A stretch of 64,000 bases of DNA. Source: Planomicrobium sp. Y74. GTDB taxonomy: Bacteria > Bacillota > Bacilli > Bacillales_A > Planococcaceae. This document shows, one piece after another, positions 42,501 through 51,386 of this stretch. Below the pieces are notes generated by a model. The model saw only the letters and a list, made by a program, of their open reading frames with translations, searched no databases and was not told the DNA's origin. The translations under genes were made by a program, and so were the position numbers. Where the stretch lies: assembly GCF_003668635.1 (NCBI RefSeq), contig NZ_RCWH01000006.1, positions 186,001-250,000 of the forward strand, in the 5' to 3' direction. Position 1 is the first letter of the stretch. Every line of letters starts with the position of its first letter.

Positions 42501-43208
42501 ATGGATTTTGAAACGGTAATGCAGGAACTCGTGGCACTGAGTAAAGAAAATATGAAAAAGAAATATCTTTCGAATGGTGCTCATGAACCACTTTTTGGCG
42601 TGGCAACAGGTGCCATGAAACCGATGGCGAAGAAAATTAAAAAAGATCAGGAATTGGCGGAAGAGTTATACGCGACCGGCAATTACGACGCGATGTATTT
42701 CGCAGGCATCATTGCGGATCCGCAAGCAATGACGGCAGAGGACTACGACCGCTGGCTGGATTCGGCGTATTTCTTTATGCTGTCTGACTATGTAGTGGCT
42801 GTTACTTTGTCGGAATCGGATATTGCACAGGAAGTCGCAGACAAATGGATTGCGAGCGGCGAGGAACTGCGGATGTCGGCCGGCTGGAGCTGTTACTGCT
42901 GGCTATTGGGCAGCCGCAAAGACGAAGAGTTTTCGGAAAGCAAACTTTCTGAAATGCTGGGACTCGTGAAGGACACGATTCACGATGCTCCGGAACGCAC
43001 AAAGTCCGCCATGAATAATTTCATCGAAACGGTTGGCGTGTCGTACAAACCCTTGACTGAAGAAGCGCTGGAAACAGCACGACAGATCGGTCCCGTTGAA
43101 ATGAAGCGCGAAGGAAAGAAAAGCAGTTTCCTGAATGCAGCCGCGACCATCGAGAAAGCGATGGAAAAAGATCGGATAGGCTTCAAGCGGAGATATGTGA
43201 GATGTTAA
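42501..43208 (+). CDS. DNA alkylation repair protein-like (AlkD family)
   Basis: A 235-residue all-helical protein resembling AlkD, a HEAT-like glycosylase that removes alkylated bases. The N-terminal YLSNGAHEPLFGVATGAMKPMAKKI near residues 22-46 corresponds to the AlkD opening, where the G...P..GV.....R pattern recurs. Later WSCYCWLLGSRKDEEF near 129-144 carries the helix with Trp residues. The catalytic Asp of AlkD could not be located with certainty, so the activity is inferred. GAAAGGAAG precedes the ATG. Confidence 0.72.
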   Translation: MDFETVMQELVALSKENMKKKYLSNGAHEPLFGVATGAMKPMAKKIKKDQELAEELYATGNYDAMYFAGIIADPQAMTAEDYDRWLDSAYFFMLSDYVVAVTLSESDIAQEVADKWIASGEELRMSAGWSCYCWLLGSRKDEEFSESKLSEMLGLVKDTIHDAPERTKSAMNNFIETVGVSYKPLTEEALETARQIGPVEMKREGKKSSFLNAAATIEKAMEKDRIGFKRRYVRC

Positions 43209-43218
43209 ATAGGAAAGG

Positions 43219-43246
43219 GCGGCTTGGTGACGAGCTGCTTCTTTTT
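43219..43246 (+). terminator. Rho-independent terminator
   Basis: GCGGCT pairs with AGCTGC (one G-T pair) around 8 bases and is followed by TTCTTTTTT. Confidence 0.7.
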
Positions 43247-43268
43247 TATGAGAAAAAAATCCCGTGAG

Positions 43269-43311
43269 TTGACTTCCTGTTGAGAGGGTGATAACTTTAA
43301 ATCAATTAAAG
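43269..43311 (+). promoter_or_regulatory. Promoter and dyad of the Rrf2 operon
   Basis: TTGACT (43269-43274) is 17 bp from TAACTT (43292-43297). The inverted repeat CTTTAA-ATCAA-TTAAAG (43295-43311) overlaps the -10 box and is a candidate Rrf2 operator. Confidence 0.6.
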
Positions 43312-43359
43312 ATAAATAGAGTCTTTAATATCTACGAATAAATCTCACAGGAGGTTATC

Positions 43360-43776
43360 ATGAAATATTCAAATGCGACGAACTATGCTTTGCACACGAT
43401 GGTTCATATCATGCGCCAGTCTAACGGGGAACCAGTAGGGGTCCAGGAGCTGGCTGCGATGCAGAAATTGTCACCTACCTATCTATCGAAAATTTTGACG
43501 AAGCTGACGAAATCAGGACTGATCGAGTCGACGCCGGGCGTAAAGGGTGGCTACAAAATCTCACGCAAGCAAAAGGAAATCTCATTCCTGGATGTTATCA
43601 AATCGATTGAAGGGGACACGAATTTATTCGAATGCTCGATCCATCATGAAGGCTGCCTGATTGAAAATGTGATGCGGCAGGCGGAGGACAATATGAAGCA
43701 GGAGCTCGAAAACAAGCTGCTCATCGATATTGTCAGGATGGCGGAAGAGAAACAGACTGGGATTCAAAGTCAATAA
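43360..43776 (+). CDS. Rrf2 family transcriptional regulator
   Basis: A 138-residue Rrf2 protein. It begins MKYSNATNYALHTMVHIM, the standard first helix. The HTH is VGVQELAAMQKLSPTYLSKILTKLTKSGLIES. Two Cys remain in FECSIHHEGCLI near residues 87-98, in the region where cluster-binding members such as NsrR and IscR have three. It may therefore sense redox or a thiol reactive species. AGGAGGT precedes the ATG. It heads an operon with a flavoprotein and a methyltransferase. Confidence 0.9.
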   Translation: MKYSNATNYALHTMVHIMRQSNGEPVGVQELAAMQKLSPTYLSKILTKLTKSGLIESTPGVKGGYKISRKQKEISFLDVIKSIEGDTNLFECSIHHEGCLIENVMRQAEDNMKQELENKLLIDIVRMAEEKQTGIQSQ

Positions 43777-43796
43777 AATTAAAAGGAGTGAGTGGA

Positions 43797-44696
43797 ATGA
43801 TATTCGATTGTGCTGTAATCGGCGGCGGGCCGGCGGGGCTGAATGCTTCGCTCGTTCTCGGAAGATCGCGGCGGAAAACGGTCCTGTTCGATGACAATAA
43901 ACCGCGCAATGCAGTGGTCTCGGAATCACATGGATTTATTACTCGTGATGGCGTCGATCCGCAAAAATTCAAACGGATCGGCCATGAAGAATTGGCGAAG
44001 TACCCGGACGTTGAAATTCAGAAACAACGGGTTTTGCGTGTCTATAAGGATGATGGGCTGTTCCATCTTGAAGCAGAGGACGGAGCAGTATTACAGGCAA
44101 AACGGATCATTCTGGCAATGGGCTTTAAAGAAATTTTGCCGGATGTGAAACGAGTTGAAGAGTTTTACGGAAAAAGCCTGTTCAGCTGCCCGTTCTGCGA
44201 TGGCTGGGAAATGCGGGACAAGGCATTGGCTGTCATTTCAGATAACGAAGCGGCATCGCATATGGTGAAAGTGGCGTCGAACTGGACGGACGATTTAATT
44301 TATTGCACAAATGGACGGCAAATACTTTCAGAAGAGAAAAGCCTGCTGGAAAGCAGGGGCATTCAGATTTATGAAGAAAAGATCCGCGCGTTAAACGGGG
44401 ACAACGGCAAGTTGGCTGAGATTCTTTTCGAAGACGGAAGAGCGATTTCGCGGGAAGGCGGATTCATAACGCCGGAATGGACGCTGGCTTCGGATATCGC
44501 AGCGTCGCTCGGCTGCAAACTCAATGACCGCGGCGGCGTGGAAAGCGACGCGATGAAACGGACGAATATTGAAGGCGTTTATGCCTGCGGAGATGTCTCA
44601 TTGGCCGGAGCGTCCCAGTTAATCTTTGCGGCTGCGGAAGGCAGTATGGCCGCCATCAGCATCAATGCCGCAATGATTGAAGAGAAATTCAGCTGA
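43797..44696 (+). CDS. Thioredoxin reductase-like FAD oxidoreductase
   Basis: A 299-residue flavoprotein. The FAD-binding GxGxxG is CAVIGGGPAGLNASLVLGR near residues 5-23. The CxxC is CPFCDGWE near 132-139, the place of the thioredoxin-reductase disulfide (CATC in TrxB). The C-terminal GVYACGDVSL near 259-268 closes the FAD site. The NADPH-domain GxGxxA is less clear (VISDNEAASHMV), so the coenzyme is uncertain. ATG at 43797, AAGGAG 8 bp upstream. It follows the Rrf2 gene after 20 bp. Confidence 0.88.
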   Translation: MIFDCAVIGGGPAGLNASLVLGRSRRKTVLFDDNKPRNAVVSESHGFITRDGVDPQKFKRIGHEELAKYPDVEIQKQRVLRVYKDDGLFHLEAEDGAVLQAKRIILAMGFKEILPDVKRVEEFYGKSLFSCPFCDGWEMRDKALAVISDNEAASHMVKVASNWTDDLIYCTNGRQILSEEKSLLESRGIQIYEEKIRALNGDNGKLAEILFEDGRAISREGGFITPEWTLASDIAASLGCKLNDRGGVESDAMKRTNIEGVYACGDVSLAGASQLIFAAAEGSMAAISINAAMIEEKFS

Positions 44697-44722
44697 AAAG
44701 ATCAGTAAGAGGAGGAAATGAA

Positions 44723-45310
44723 ATGCACGAGAAACATTGTAACTCGCATAGTAAGCACGGGTCCCATGGGAAAATATCTTATCTGGAGAATCCCGCACGA
44801 AAAGATGACTTGTCTCCTGAAAAATTATTGAGCCTGATTCCGATTAGTGAAACGGATACTGTTTTGGATTTTGGAGCGGGTACCGGTTACTTTACCATTC
44901 CGGCGGCGAAAGCAGTGGCGGCTAACGTATATGCGCTGGATATGGATGCTGAAATGCTGGAGGTCATAAAAACGAAAGCTCTGCACGCGGAAGTTCAAAA
45001 CATCATTCCTGTTCACACAGATGGTTCGGATATACCGGTGCCTGATGAATCAATCGATTTGGTGATCGCCTCACTGGTATTGCACGAGATCCAGCCACTC
45101 AATCGAACGTTGACGCAAATAAAAAATGTATTGAAAGATGGCGGTCATTTGGTCTGCATCGAGCTCGAACCTAAAGGGGAATCATCCCATAAAGCACCAA
45201 GAATTTCTTTGGCAGGGATGGAAAAGGAAATGAAGGACGCCGGTTTCCGTGTAGTCGAAAAAGTATTTCCTTCAAAATCATTGTATGTATTGATTGTGGA
45301 GAAGCAGTGA
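44723..45310 (+). CDS. SAM-dependent methyltransferase
   Basis: A 195-residue class I methyltransferase. Motif I is VLDFGAGTGYFTIPAAK near residues 47-63, and motif II is the acidic VYALDMDAEML near 70-80. Motif post-I is DLVIASLVLHEIQP. The N-terminus is His- and Ser-rich (HEKHCNSHSKHGSHG), possibly metal-binding. It methylates an unknown small molecule or metalloid. GAGGAGG precedes the ATG. It ends the Rrf2 operon, so it probably shares a redox or thiol-stress role. Confidence 0.88.
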   Translation: MHEKHCNSHSKHGSHGKISYLENPARKDDLSPEKLLSLIPISETDTVLDFGAGTGYFTIPAAKAVAANVYALDMDAEMLEVIKTKALHAEVQNIIPVHTDGSDIPVPDESIDLVIASLVLHEIQPLNRTLTQIKNVLKDGGHLVCIELEPKGESSHKAPRISLAGMEKEMKDAGFRVVEKVFPSKSLYVLIVEKQ

Positions 45311-45539
45311 AAGAAATGAGTATGCGTATTTTTTTGGTTTAATTGTAGATAACAAGTATCTTTAAAACCTTTTATGTAAATTAAAGTAGTTCACCTTTTC
45401 TTAAAACGTTCGTGAGCAATTAATTTTCAAGTATCTTTGTCAGATATATTACTAGTGCCTGTAGTTATAAAAATGAAACCAAACAGTCGCTTTTCCGTAA
45501 TAAGCAAAGAGTTTCATATATAACTGGGGATGTGAGAAG

Positions 45540-45968
45540 TTGTATTATTTACTGCTGGCGTTAGGATTGCTATTTGCTGTAGCAGCAACGGGTGGTTTTA
45601 TCTATATGTACATGACAAGGGAGTTTCGGTTTCTGAGGTCGATTCAGTTGATTGGAATTTTTCTGTTAGGAATTCTTCTTCTATCAATGACTCTTCCCAG
45701 CCTTAAATATATGGTATTGAAGCAATATGTTGTAGTCGAAGGTGAATGCAGGATTGAAATTTCGACATCCGGCCGTTCTGCTGATGCGACTTTACATATG
45801 GTGGATACAGATGAATATTCTTCTTTTTCCGACGTTCCTGATCTCGATGCCTATGGGCAGGCCATTCCTTATTATTGTGAAGTAACAGTATCAAAAGACC
45901 ATGTATTTGAAATTCAATATAAGATTTTTGATGTTGAAACCGGAAAATTTTTGGTGAGCAACGAATGA
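45540..45968 (+). CDS. Hypothetical membrane protein
   Basis: A 142-residue protein with two N-terminal helices (residues 3-23 and 34-53) and an extracellular or cytoplasmic C-terminal domain of about 85 residues, rich in beta strands (YVVVEGECRIEIST, YYCEVTVSKDHVFEIQYKIF). TTG start at 45540 after GGGGATG. No known family recognised. The 229 bp before it carry a direct repeat CAAGTATCTTT (near 45353 and 45430) and nothing else. Confidence 0.6.
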   Translation: MYYLLLALGLLFAVAATGGFIYMYMTREFRFLRSIQLIGIFLLGILLLSMTLPSLKYMVLKQYVVVEGECRIEISTSGRSADATLHMVDTDEYSSFSDVPDLDAYGQAIPYYCEVTVSKDHVFEIQYKIFDVETGKFLVSNE

Positions 45969-46009
45969 AAAGAGTTTCTGGTACGAAAAATAAAATGAAC
46001 CCATAAAAA

Positions 46010-46041
46010 AATATGCCGTTGGAGAACGGCATATTTTTTTG
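46010..46041. terminator. Bidirectional terminator
   Basis: AATATGCCGTT pairs with AACGGCATATT around GGAG, flanked by A-run and T-run, between convergent genes. Confidence 0.92.
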
Positions 46042-46087
46042 CTTTCCAACCTTCAGGGTGCCGATTGAAAACAGCAGAAGCACCGGT

Positions 46088-47899
46088 TTATTGGCCCACC
46101 AAACTCTTCGACGAAAGCTGTATAAACTCCTCCACATCCTTCAGGCAAAGAGTCATTCCTTTTTCCCAAAAACTCTCCTGCGTAATATCTTCCCCAAGAT
46201 GTTTCATTGCCAAATCTTCCACGGTCATGCTTCCGGAATCACGCAGCAATGCTAAATAATTCTTCTCAAAATCTTTGCCTTGTTCCTTGGCTTTGGCATA
46301 AATACTGACAGCAAAGAGATAGCCGAATGTATAAGGGAAATTGTAGAAAGGAGAAGAAGTGATATAGAAATGAGGCGTTGAAATCCAGGAATGAACAGGC
46401 AAGTGGCTCATGGAACCGGCATAGGCTTCATTAAGGGCATCTTCCATCATCCGATTCAGGCGATCTGCTGATACCATTCCTTGTTTACGTGCTTCATACA
46501 GTCTTTCTTCGAAAAGAAATCTGGAATGCAGATTCATAAAGTTCATGACGCTTCGCTTTATTTTTTCATCCAGCAGTTGAAGCTTTTCATCACGATCTTC
46601 TGTTTGTTCAATCGCCGCGTCCAAGACAATCATTTCAGCAAAGGTAGAAGCGGTTTCGGCAGTGCTCATGCCATATTTCCGTGCCAAAGTATCCACGGAT
46701 TTCATGGCGTCGTTATGGAAGGCGTGTCCTAATTCGTGAGCTAATGTCAGCAGGCTGGTCATTGATCCGTCAAATGTCAGGAATACGCGGGATTCCTCCG
46801 ACAGCGGAAATCCTGCACAAAAGGCTATCGCTGATTTTCCAGGTCTGTTTTCCGCTTCAACCCAGCCCTTTTCGAACGCAGTCCGAGCGAAGCCTTCCAA
46901 TTCCGGTCCGAATTGCTGGAATTGCACCAGAAGAAACTCCACACCATTCTGATAATCGATGAATGTTTTCTTTTCTGAGTAAGGTGCCCAAAAATCATAG
47001 GAAGGCATTTGGTCGTGTCCTTCCAGCTGTGCTTTATGGTCCAGGTAATCGACAAACGCTGGTTTATGTCGGGCGACAACCTGCCACATGGCTCGCAAAG
47101 TCGCTTCGCTCATCCGATTATCTTTTAATGGCTGCTCCAGGCTGTTGGATTTTCCTCGCTTTTGATCAACCTGCAGCCGGAAGCCGGTAATATGATTCAA
47201 TATCCTAGCCATCGTCTCTTGCTGGTTCGTCCATGTGTTTTCTAAAGCAATAAAAGCGTTTTTTCGGATTTTCTGATTAGTACGTGACCGTAAATTAGTT
47301 GCCTGACCAATAGAAAATTCTTGTTCTGTGTCATCAATATCAACCGTAACCCGTAGATTATTAATAATGGATCGATATAAATCATTCCAGGCATGATAAC
47401 CATCAACCATCAGATTGGAAATCAGCGCTTCTTCTTCGACAGATAAACTGGAATTCGCATTTTCCCGCCACTCTTCTAAAATAAAACGATAATCCTGTAA
47501 GCTTTCTGTATTTATCAGTGTGTTCCAGAAGGAGGGTTCCATTTCTGCAACCTTCTTTTGAAAACGTTGAATCAAAGAACTATAATCGGCTTTGATTGAG
47601 GAAATCTGGCCTTGCAGGGAGATCGCTTTTTGATTTGTCGGATTTTCAGCAAGCAGGCAGACAATAAACGAACTTATTTGTGATACTGCGTTTTGAATGC
47701 AGCCAACATCCTGGAGTATGGTAACGATCAATTTCTCGTTGGATTGGCCAGTAGACAAATTCAGCGCAATAACCCTCTCCGTGCATTCCTCAATGCCAAG
47801 TTTTGTCTGGGCCATCAATTCAAGCAGCTCCAATGAATCGCCAAAACCTTTGAATAGACTATCCAACTTCCACGTTTCTAAAAAAACATTTTTACTCAT
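46088..47899 (-). CDS. M3 family oligoendopeptidase (PepF-like)
   Basis: A 603-residue zinc peptidase. The HEXXH site is LAHELGHAFHND near residue 388, and the third Glu is in the helix about 25 residues later (TASTFAEMIVLDAA), as in M3 enzymes. The large helical N-terminal half forms the substrate channel. PepF cuts peptides of about 7-17 residues in the cytoplasm. The ATG at 47899 has AAAGGGGG about 8 bp upstream; an in-frame ATG at 47920 has no such site. Length is usual. Confidence 0.92.
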   Translation of the reverse strand: MSKNVFLETWKLDSLFKGFGDSLELLELMAQTKLGIEECTERVIALNLSTGQSNEKLIVTILQDVGCIQNAVSQISSFIVCLLAENPTNQKAISLQGQISSIKADYSSLIQRFQKKVAEMEPSFWNTLINTESLQDYRFILEEWRENANSSLSVEEEALISNLMVDGYHAWNDLYRSIINNLRVTVDIDDTEQEFSIGQATNLRSRTNQKIRKNAFIALENTWTNQQETMARILNHITGFRLQVDQKRGKSNSLEQPLKDNRMSEATLRAMWQVVARHKPAFVDYLDHKAQLEGHDQMPSYDFWAPYSEKKTFIDYQNGVEFLLVQFQQFGPELEGFARTAFEKGWVEAENRPGKSAIAFCAGFPLSEESRVFLTFDGSMTSLLTLAHELGHAFHNDAMKSVDTLARKYGMSTAETASTFAEMIVLDAAIEQTEDRDEKLQLLDEKIKRSVMNFMNLHSRFLFEERLYEARKQGMVSADRLNRMMEDALNEAYAGSMSHLPVHSWISTPHFYITSSPFYNFPYTFGYLFAVSIYAKAKEQGKDFEKNYLALLRDSGSMTVEDLAMKHLGEDITQESFWEKGMTLCLKDVEEFIQLSSKSLVGQ

Positions 47900-48033
47900 C
47901 CGGATTCCCCCTTTATGCATTCAAAAAAGAAAACATATGTTCTCATTAAGTGTACACAAAAATAAGGTAGAAGTCGAATGGCTTTCAAGTTTATTTCCAA
48001 GGTTTATTGATAGTAATAAATCCTTGAACTAAT

Positions 48034-48059
48034 AAAACTATTAATGTATTATTAGTTTT
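48034..48059. promoter_or_regulatory. TetR operator candidate (AAAACTA-N12-TAGTTTT)
   Basis: AAAACTATTAAT and ATTATTAGTTTT form a dyad with one mismatch in 12 around GT. It is 19 bp before the tetR-family start. The same 26-bp span with AAAACTA and TAGTTTT ends occurs before the MATE gene at 48672-48697. Confidence 0.75.
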
Positions 48060-48078
48060 TTAAGAGGGGGGTTCGAAT

Positions 48079-48633
48079 GTGAAAAACAGGATTATACAAG
48101 GATTTATCGAAGAGACTCGCCTAAATGGTATTAAGTTTACAATGGACGATTTGGCGAAAAGACTCGGGATCAGCAAACGGACTTTGTATGAAAATTTTTC
48201 TTCCAAGCTGGAGATCTTGGAGACAATAATAGATAAGACTTTTTCAGCGCATGAGGAAGAAGCGCGGCTGATTCGGGAAGATAAGAGCCTCACTTTGGCG
48301 GAAAAAATTCAGCAGGTCATTCTAATCATCCCAAAGCATAACGAGTTTTACGATCTCCGCATTCTGGAGCAGCTGAAACGATATTATCCGGAACAATGGC
48401 AGCGCGTGGATCGGGAGCTGAATCGCTGGGAGGATCTGGAGGATTTATTGCGGGAAGGCATGGAAGCTGGCATCATCAATGAACAGAACATGGATTTATT
48501 GATGAAAATGATATTGAGTGCAATCAATATTACGCTGGACCAGAAATTTTTCAATGACCAAAGCATTTCAATGCAAGAAGGCGTGGAAGCAATGAGTGAC
48601 GTACTATTATATGGGTTAATAAAAGAAAGATAA
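48079..48633 (+). CDS. TetR/AcrR family regulator
   Basis: A 184-residue TetR-family repressor. The N-terminal HTH is IKFTMDDLAKRLGISKRTLYENFSSKLEIL near residues 14-43, with recognition helix SKRTLYENF. The helical C-terminal domain binds an unknown ligand. GAGGGGGG precedes the GTG at 48079. It is followed by a MATE efflux pump with the same operator, so it most likely represses itself and the pump. Confidence 0.92.
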   Translation: MKNRIIQGFIEETRLNGIKFTMDDLAKRLGISKRTLYENFSSKLEILETIIDKTFSAHEEEARLIREDKSLTLAEKIQQVILIIPKHNEFYDLRILEQLKRYYPEQWQRVDRELNRWEDLEDLLREGMEAGIINEQNMDLLMKMILSAINITLDQKFFNDQSISMQEGVEAMSDVLLYGLIKER

Positions 48634-48637
48634 TGTG

Positions 48638-48660
48638 CTGGCTGAAGCAGCCAGTTTTTT
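48638..48660 (+). terminator. Rho-independent terminator
   Basis: CTGGCTG pairs with CAGCCAG around AAG and is followed by TTTTTT. It separates the regulator from the MATE gene. Confidence 0.85.
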
Positions 48661-48671
48661 CTCGGCAACAG

Positions 48672-48697
48672 AAAACTATAAAAACAAAAATAGTTTT
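48672..48697. promoter_or_regulatory. TetR operator candidate upstream of MATE gene
   Basis: AAAACTAT and ATAGTTTT (48672-48679 and 48690-48697) form an 8-bp inverted repeat spanning 26 bp, equal in span and end sequence to the site at 48034-48059. Confidence 0.75.
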
Positions 48698-48732
48698 ATC
48701 GTTACAAGGGATTTTCAGGAGGGTTATTCAAT

Positions 48733-50064
48733 ATGAAGAAAATACAATCAATACAACGGCTGGATACGGATTCAGTCACAAAATCATTTGTCCGTTATTT
48801 GGTGCCGTCCACAATCGGCATGCTGCTGATGGCGGTCAATATAGTAGCTGATGGAATCATGGTCGGAAATCGCCTCGGTCCCGTAGCACTTGGCGGCGTC
48901 GGTATTGCAATACCCGTTTATACATTGTTTGTGGCAATGTCATTGTGGATCGGCATTGGAGCAGCGACCCGCTTCTCATCTTTGATGGGAGCCAAGCGGC
49001 CGGAAGAAGCAAAAATAGTCTTTTCGCATGCGATGCTGTCGATTTTTATCGTCACTTTGATTATCGGATTGGTCGCATTTCCATTCCGGACCCAATTGGC
49101 TTATCTGCTGGGAGCGAATGCTGAAACTTATCCATACGTAGCGGATTATTTATATCTGATGCTGCTGTTCGGTTTCGTTTTTACAATGGAGAATGCTTTG
49201 AGCATCATGGTGCGAAATGACGGCAGTCCAAACCTTGCGATGGCATCGCTTGTAACAACCTCACTGCTAAATATCGGCCTGAACTACATTTTTCTGTTTG
49301 TGCTGGATTTCGGAGTCATGGGAGCAGCGGCTGCAACTTTGCTTGCCGCCTTTATCGGGATGCTTGTGCTCAGTACACATTTTTTCAAAAAGACCAACAA
49401 TCTGCGTTTTGTCCGGTTCCGTTTCAGCCGGAAGTTACTGTTGCTGATCCTGGTTATCGGCTTTCCAAGTTTTCTCGCGGAAATTGGTATGTCAGTTTTC
49501 ACGATTTCCCACAACAACGTATTTGAGCGGCTGGCAGGCACGTCCGGTGTTTCGGCGTTTGCCATTCTTAACTATGTGCACAGCGTGATGCTTCTCGCAT
49601 TTTTGGGTATGGGTTCAGCAATTCAACCATTGGTGAGTTATTACAGCGGAGCAGGGGAAAGGGAGAAGATTCACAAGACACTTCAACTCGCAATCGGAAC
49701 AGCCGTCGCTGCAGGTACTGCCTTTTTCATCGTCGGCCAGTTCTTCTCGGCAGCAATCGCAAATGTATTTGGTGATTTCCCGGATTCCGTCATGGATTTG
49801 GCTGTTCCGGGCATTCAATTGTTCTTCATTGCTTATTTATTCATGGGAACCAACTTCGTTATGATGACGTATTACCAATCGACCGGTCAAATCCGGATGG
49901 CGACCTGGATTACTGCAGCCCGTGAAATTGTAGTATTGCTGATTTTGCTCAGCATTCTTCCCGTGTTCTTTGGGGTGACAGGTGCCTGGCTGGCGATACC
50001 GATTTCGGAATTTATCGTGCTGCTGACGATTGTAGCGTATCAGCGGAGATGGAGAACGGGATGA
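48733..50064 (+). CDS. MATE family efflux transporter
   Basis: A 443-residue integral membrane protein with 12 helices, of the MatE family (DinF/NorM-like). The N-terminus SFVRYLVPSTIGMLLMAVNIVADGIMVG holds the family start P..(I/L)......N..D..(F/M)(I/V)G. Two MatE repeats are seen, near residues 20-185 and 235-395. It exports cationic compounds or drugs using Na+ or H+. AGGAGGG precedes the ATG. Its operator and the TetR gene upstream indicate ligand-induced control. Confidence 0.92.
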   Translation: MKKIQSIQRLDTDSVTKSFVRYLVPSTIGMLLMAVNIVADGIMVGNRLGPVALGGVGIAIPVYTLFVAMSLWIGIGAATRFSSLMGAKRPEEAKIVFSHAMLSIFIVTLIIGLVAFPFRTQLAYLLGANAETYPYVADYLYLMLLFGFVFTMENALSIMVRNDGSPNLAMASLVTTSLLNIGLNYIFLFVLDFGVMGAAAATLLAAFIGMLVLSTHFFKKTNNLRFVRFRFSRKLLLLILVIGFPSFLAEIGMSVFTISHNNVFERLAGTSGVSAFAILNYVHSVMLLAFLGMGSAIQPLVSYYSGAGEREKIHKTLQLAIGTAVAAGTAFFIVGQFFSAAIANVFGDFPDSVMDLAVPGIQLFFIAYLFMGTNFVMMTYYQSTGQIRMATWITAAREIVVLLILLSILPVFFGVTGAWLAIPISEFIVLLTIVAYQRRWRTG

Positions 50065-50186
50065 TATGGATGACCGCAGAAGGAGAAGCTGTGGCGTAGT
50101 TGAAGGCGGACCGGCTGGAATCAGGAAATTGAACAAATCGAATACGACATAGCTCGTGGTCGCGGTGCTCAATCATAATTCAATAT

Positions 50187-50226
50187 AAATCCCGGGAGGA
50201 AAAACTATTCCTTCGCGGGATTTTTG
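50187..50226 (+). terminator. Rho-independent terminator
   Basis: AAATCCCG pairs with CGGGATTT, with an inner GGAA/TTCC stem, and is followed by TTTTTGGG. It is about 120 bp behind the MATE stop. Confidence 0.8.
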
Positions 50227-50243
50227 GGTTTTGGTTGAAAAAC

Positions 50244-50290
50244 ATGCTATCGCAAACAAAGCATGTTTTACCGCAAATAAAAATTGAGAG
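50244..50290. repeat. Possible two-unit 21-bp repeat (CGCAAAYAAA)
   Basis: CGCAAA occurs at 50251 and 50272, 21 bp apart, each followed by an A/T tract. GCATGTT pairs with AACATGC across the first unit. It resembles the other arrays in spacing but is too short to be sure. The remaining 50065-50489 bp contain no gene. Confidence 0.4.
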
Positions 50291-50489
50291 CGTCATCTCG
50301 AGGTGTACTCCAGCTTCACAAATTGCAGTAAAAAAGTGTTAAGTCGGATGAAAATAAAAATTCCGAACTCAACTGGTTTTATTTTTCCACAATCTGTATA
50401 TTTGAAGAAAGAAGAATTTTAAATATTTAGTGAAACAACAGAAGTTACATTTAAGGTGAGAAAAATTTAAATCACAAGGAGAATCATCA

Positions 50490-50828
50490 ATGAAAAAATT
50501 CACATGGCCTATCGTGTTAAGTTTTTTAGTTCTGATAGGAGGCATATCAGCTTTCGTACTCATTTCGAGTTACAAAGCAGACGCGGAGTTGCTTGATTTT
50601 CCGGTGCCGCAAAGCGCCACACTCGTTGAAGAAAATGAATTCGGAAAGAATTACGATTGGCCGAAAGCTTCCGGTGATAACGAAATTCCTTGGAGTTATC
50701 AATGGGCGTTGAAGTTGAATGATTGGGAGAAAGTTAAAGGCGAACTGACGCCGATTTACCAGCAGGACGACAAGAAAATTGATCTGATTACGACTACAGA
50801 TCATTTGAGCATTTTAAAAGTGGAGTAA
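50490..50828 (+). CDS. Hypothetical membrane-anchored protein
   Basis: A 112-residue protein with an N-terminal helix (residues 5-27) acting as signal anchor, then a 80-residue domain with YDWPKASGDNEIPWSYQWALK. No lipobox Cys is present. Fold and function are unknown. AAGGAGAATCATCA precedes the ATG. It ends 101 bp before the next gene. Confidence 0.68.
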   Translation: MKKFTWPIVLSFLVLIGGISAFVLISSYKADAELLDFPVPQSATLVEENEFGKNYDWPKASGDNEIPWSYQWALKLNDWEKVKGELTPIYQQDDKKIDLITTTDHLSILKVE

Positions 50829-50929
50829 GTTGGTATCAACGTTCTATTTCTTCAATTTCAGTTTTTATTGATAGGTCATTATAGAAATGTGAAAGTCATT
50901 ATGTCACTAAATAGATTGGAGAATCACAA

Positions 50930-51274
50930 ATGAATGTAGAATTAACCAGGTTTCGCGTAAAAGATGGAAAGTCAGCCGTTGTAGATGAATGGCTGGCATT
51001 CCTGAATGACAATATGAAAGACGTTTTGGTCACTTTAGAAGGCGAGAAAATGTATGTCGAGACAATTTTCCGTGAAACGCTCGACGGCAGTGAGTATCTC
51101 TATTGGTATTCAATCCAGGGCGAGGGCGGTCAGGAAGTGGAAACGTCGACTCACTGGATTGACGAAAAGCATATGGCTTACTGGCAGGAATGCATTGACC
51201 CTGATTTTTCACCGGTTGATCTATCAACTGCTGTTGTGATGATTCCTGAAGACGTTAAGAAGAGTATGAAGTGA
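50930..51274 (+). CDS. DUF6176-like protein
   Basis: A 114-residue soluble protein with the pattern of the small DUF6176 family, such as KMYVETIFRETLDGSEYLYWYSIQGEGG near residues 43-70 and HWIDEKHMAYWQECID near 76-91. The function is unknown; the ferredoxin-like beta-alpha-beta outline is typical of dimeric alpha/beta barrels. TTGGAGAATC precedes the ATG. Family name is from memory of the sequence pattern, so treat it as provisional. Confidence 0.6.
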   Translation: MNVELTRFRVKDGKSAVVDEWLAFLNDNMKDVLVTLEGEKMYVETIFRETLDGSEYLYWYSIQGEGGQEVETSTHWIDEKHMAYWQECIDPDFSPVDLSTAVVMIPEDVKKSMK

Positions 51275-51386
51275 TTTCGTACTCAAGATAATAAAAAATC
51301 GACTTTGATAGTTGGCTGTTTAGCAACAACTCCATTTAATAATTTCCTTAATTTAAAATTGCGGCGGGTAAGGGAGGGAGAAGAAT

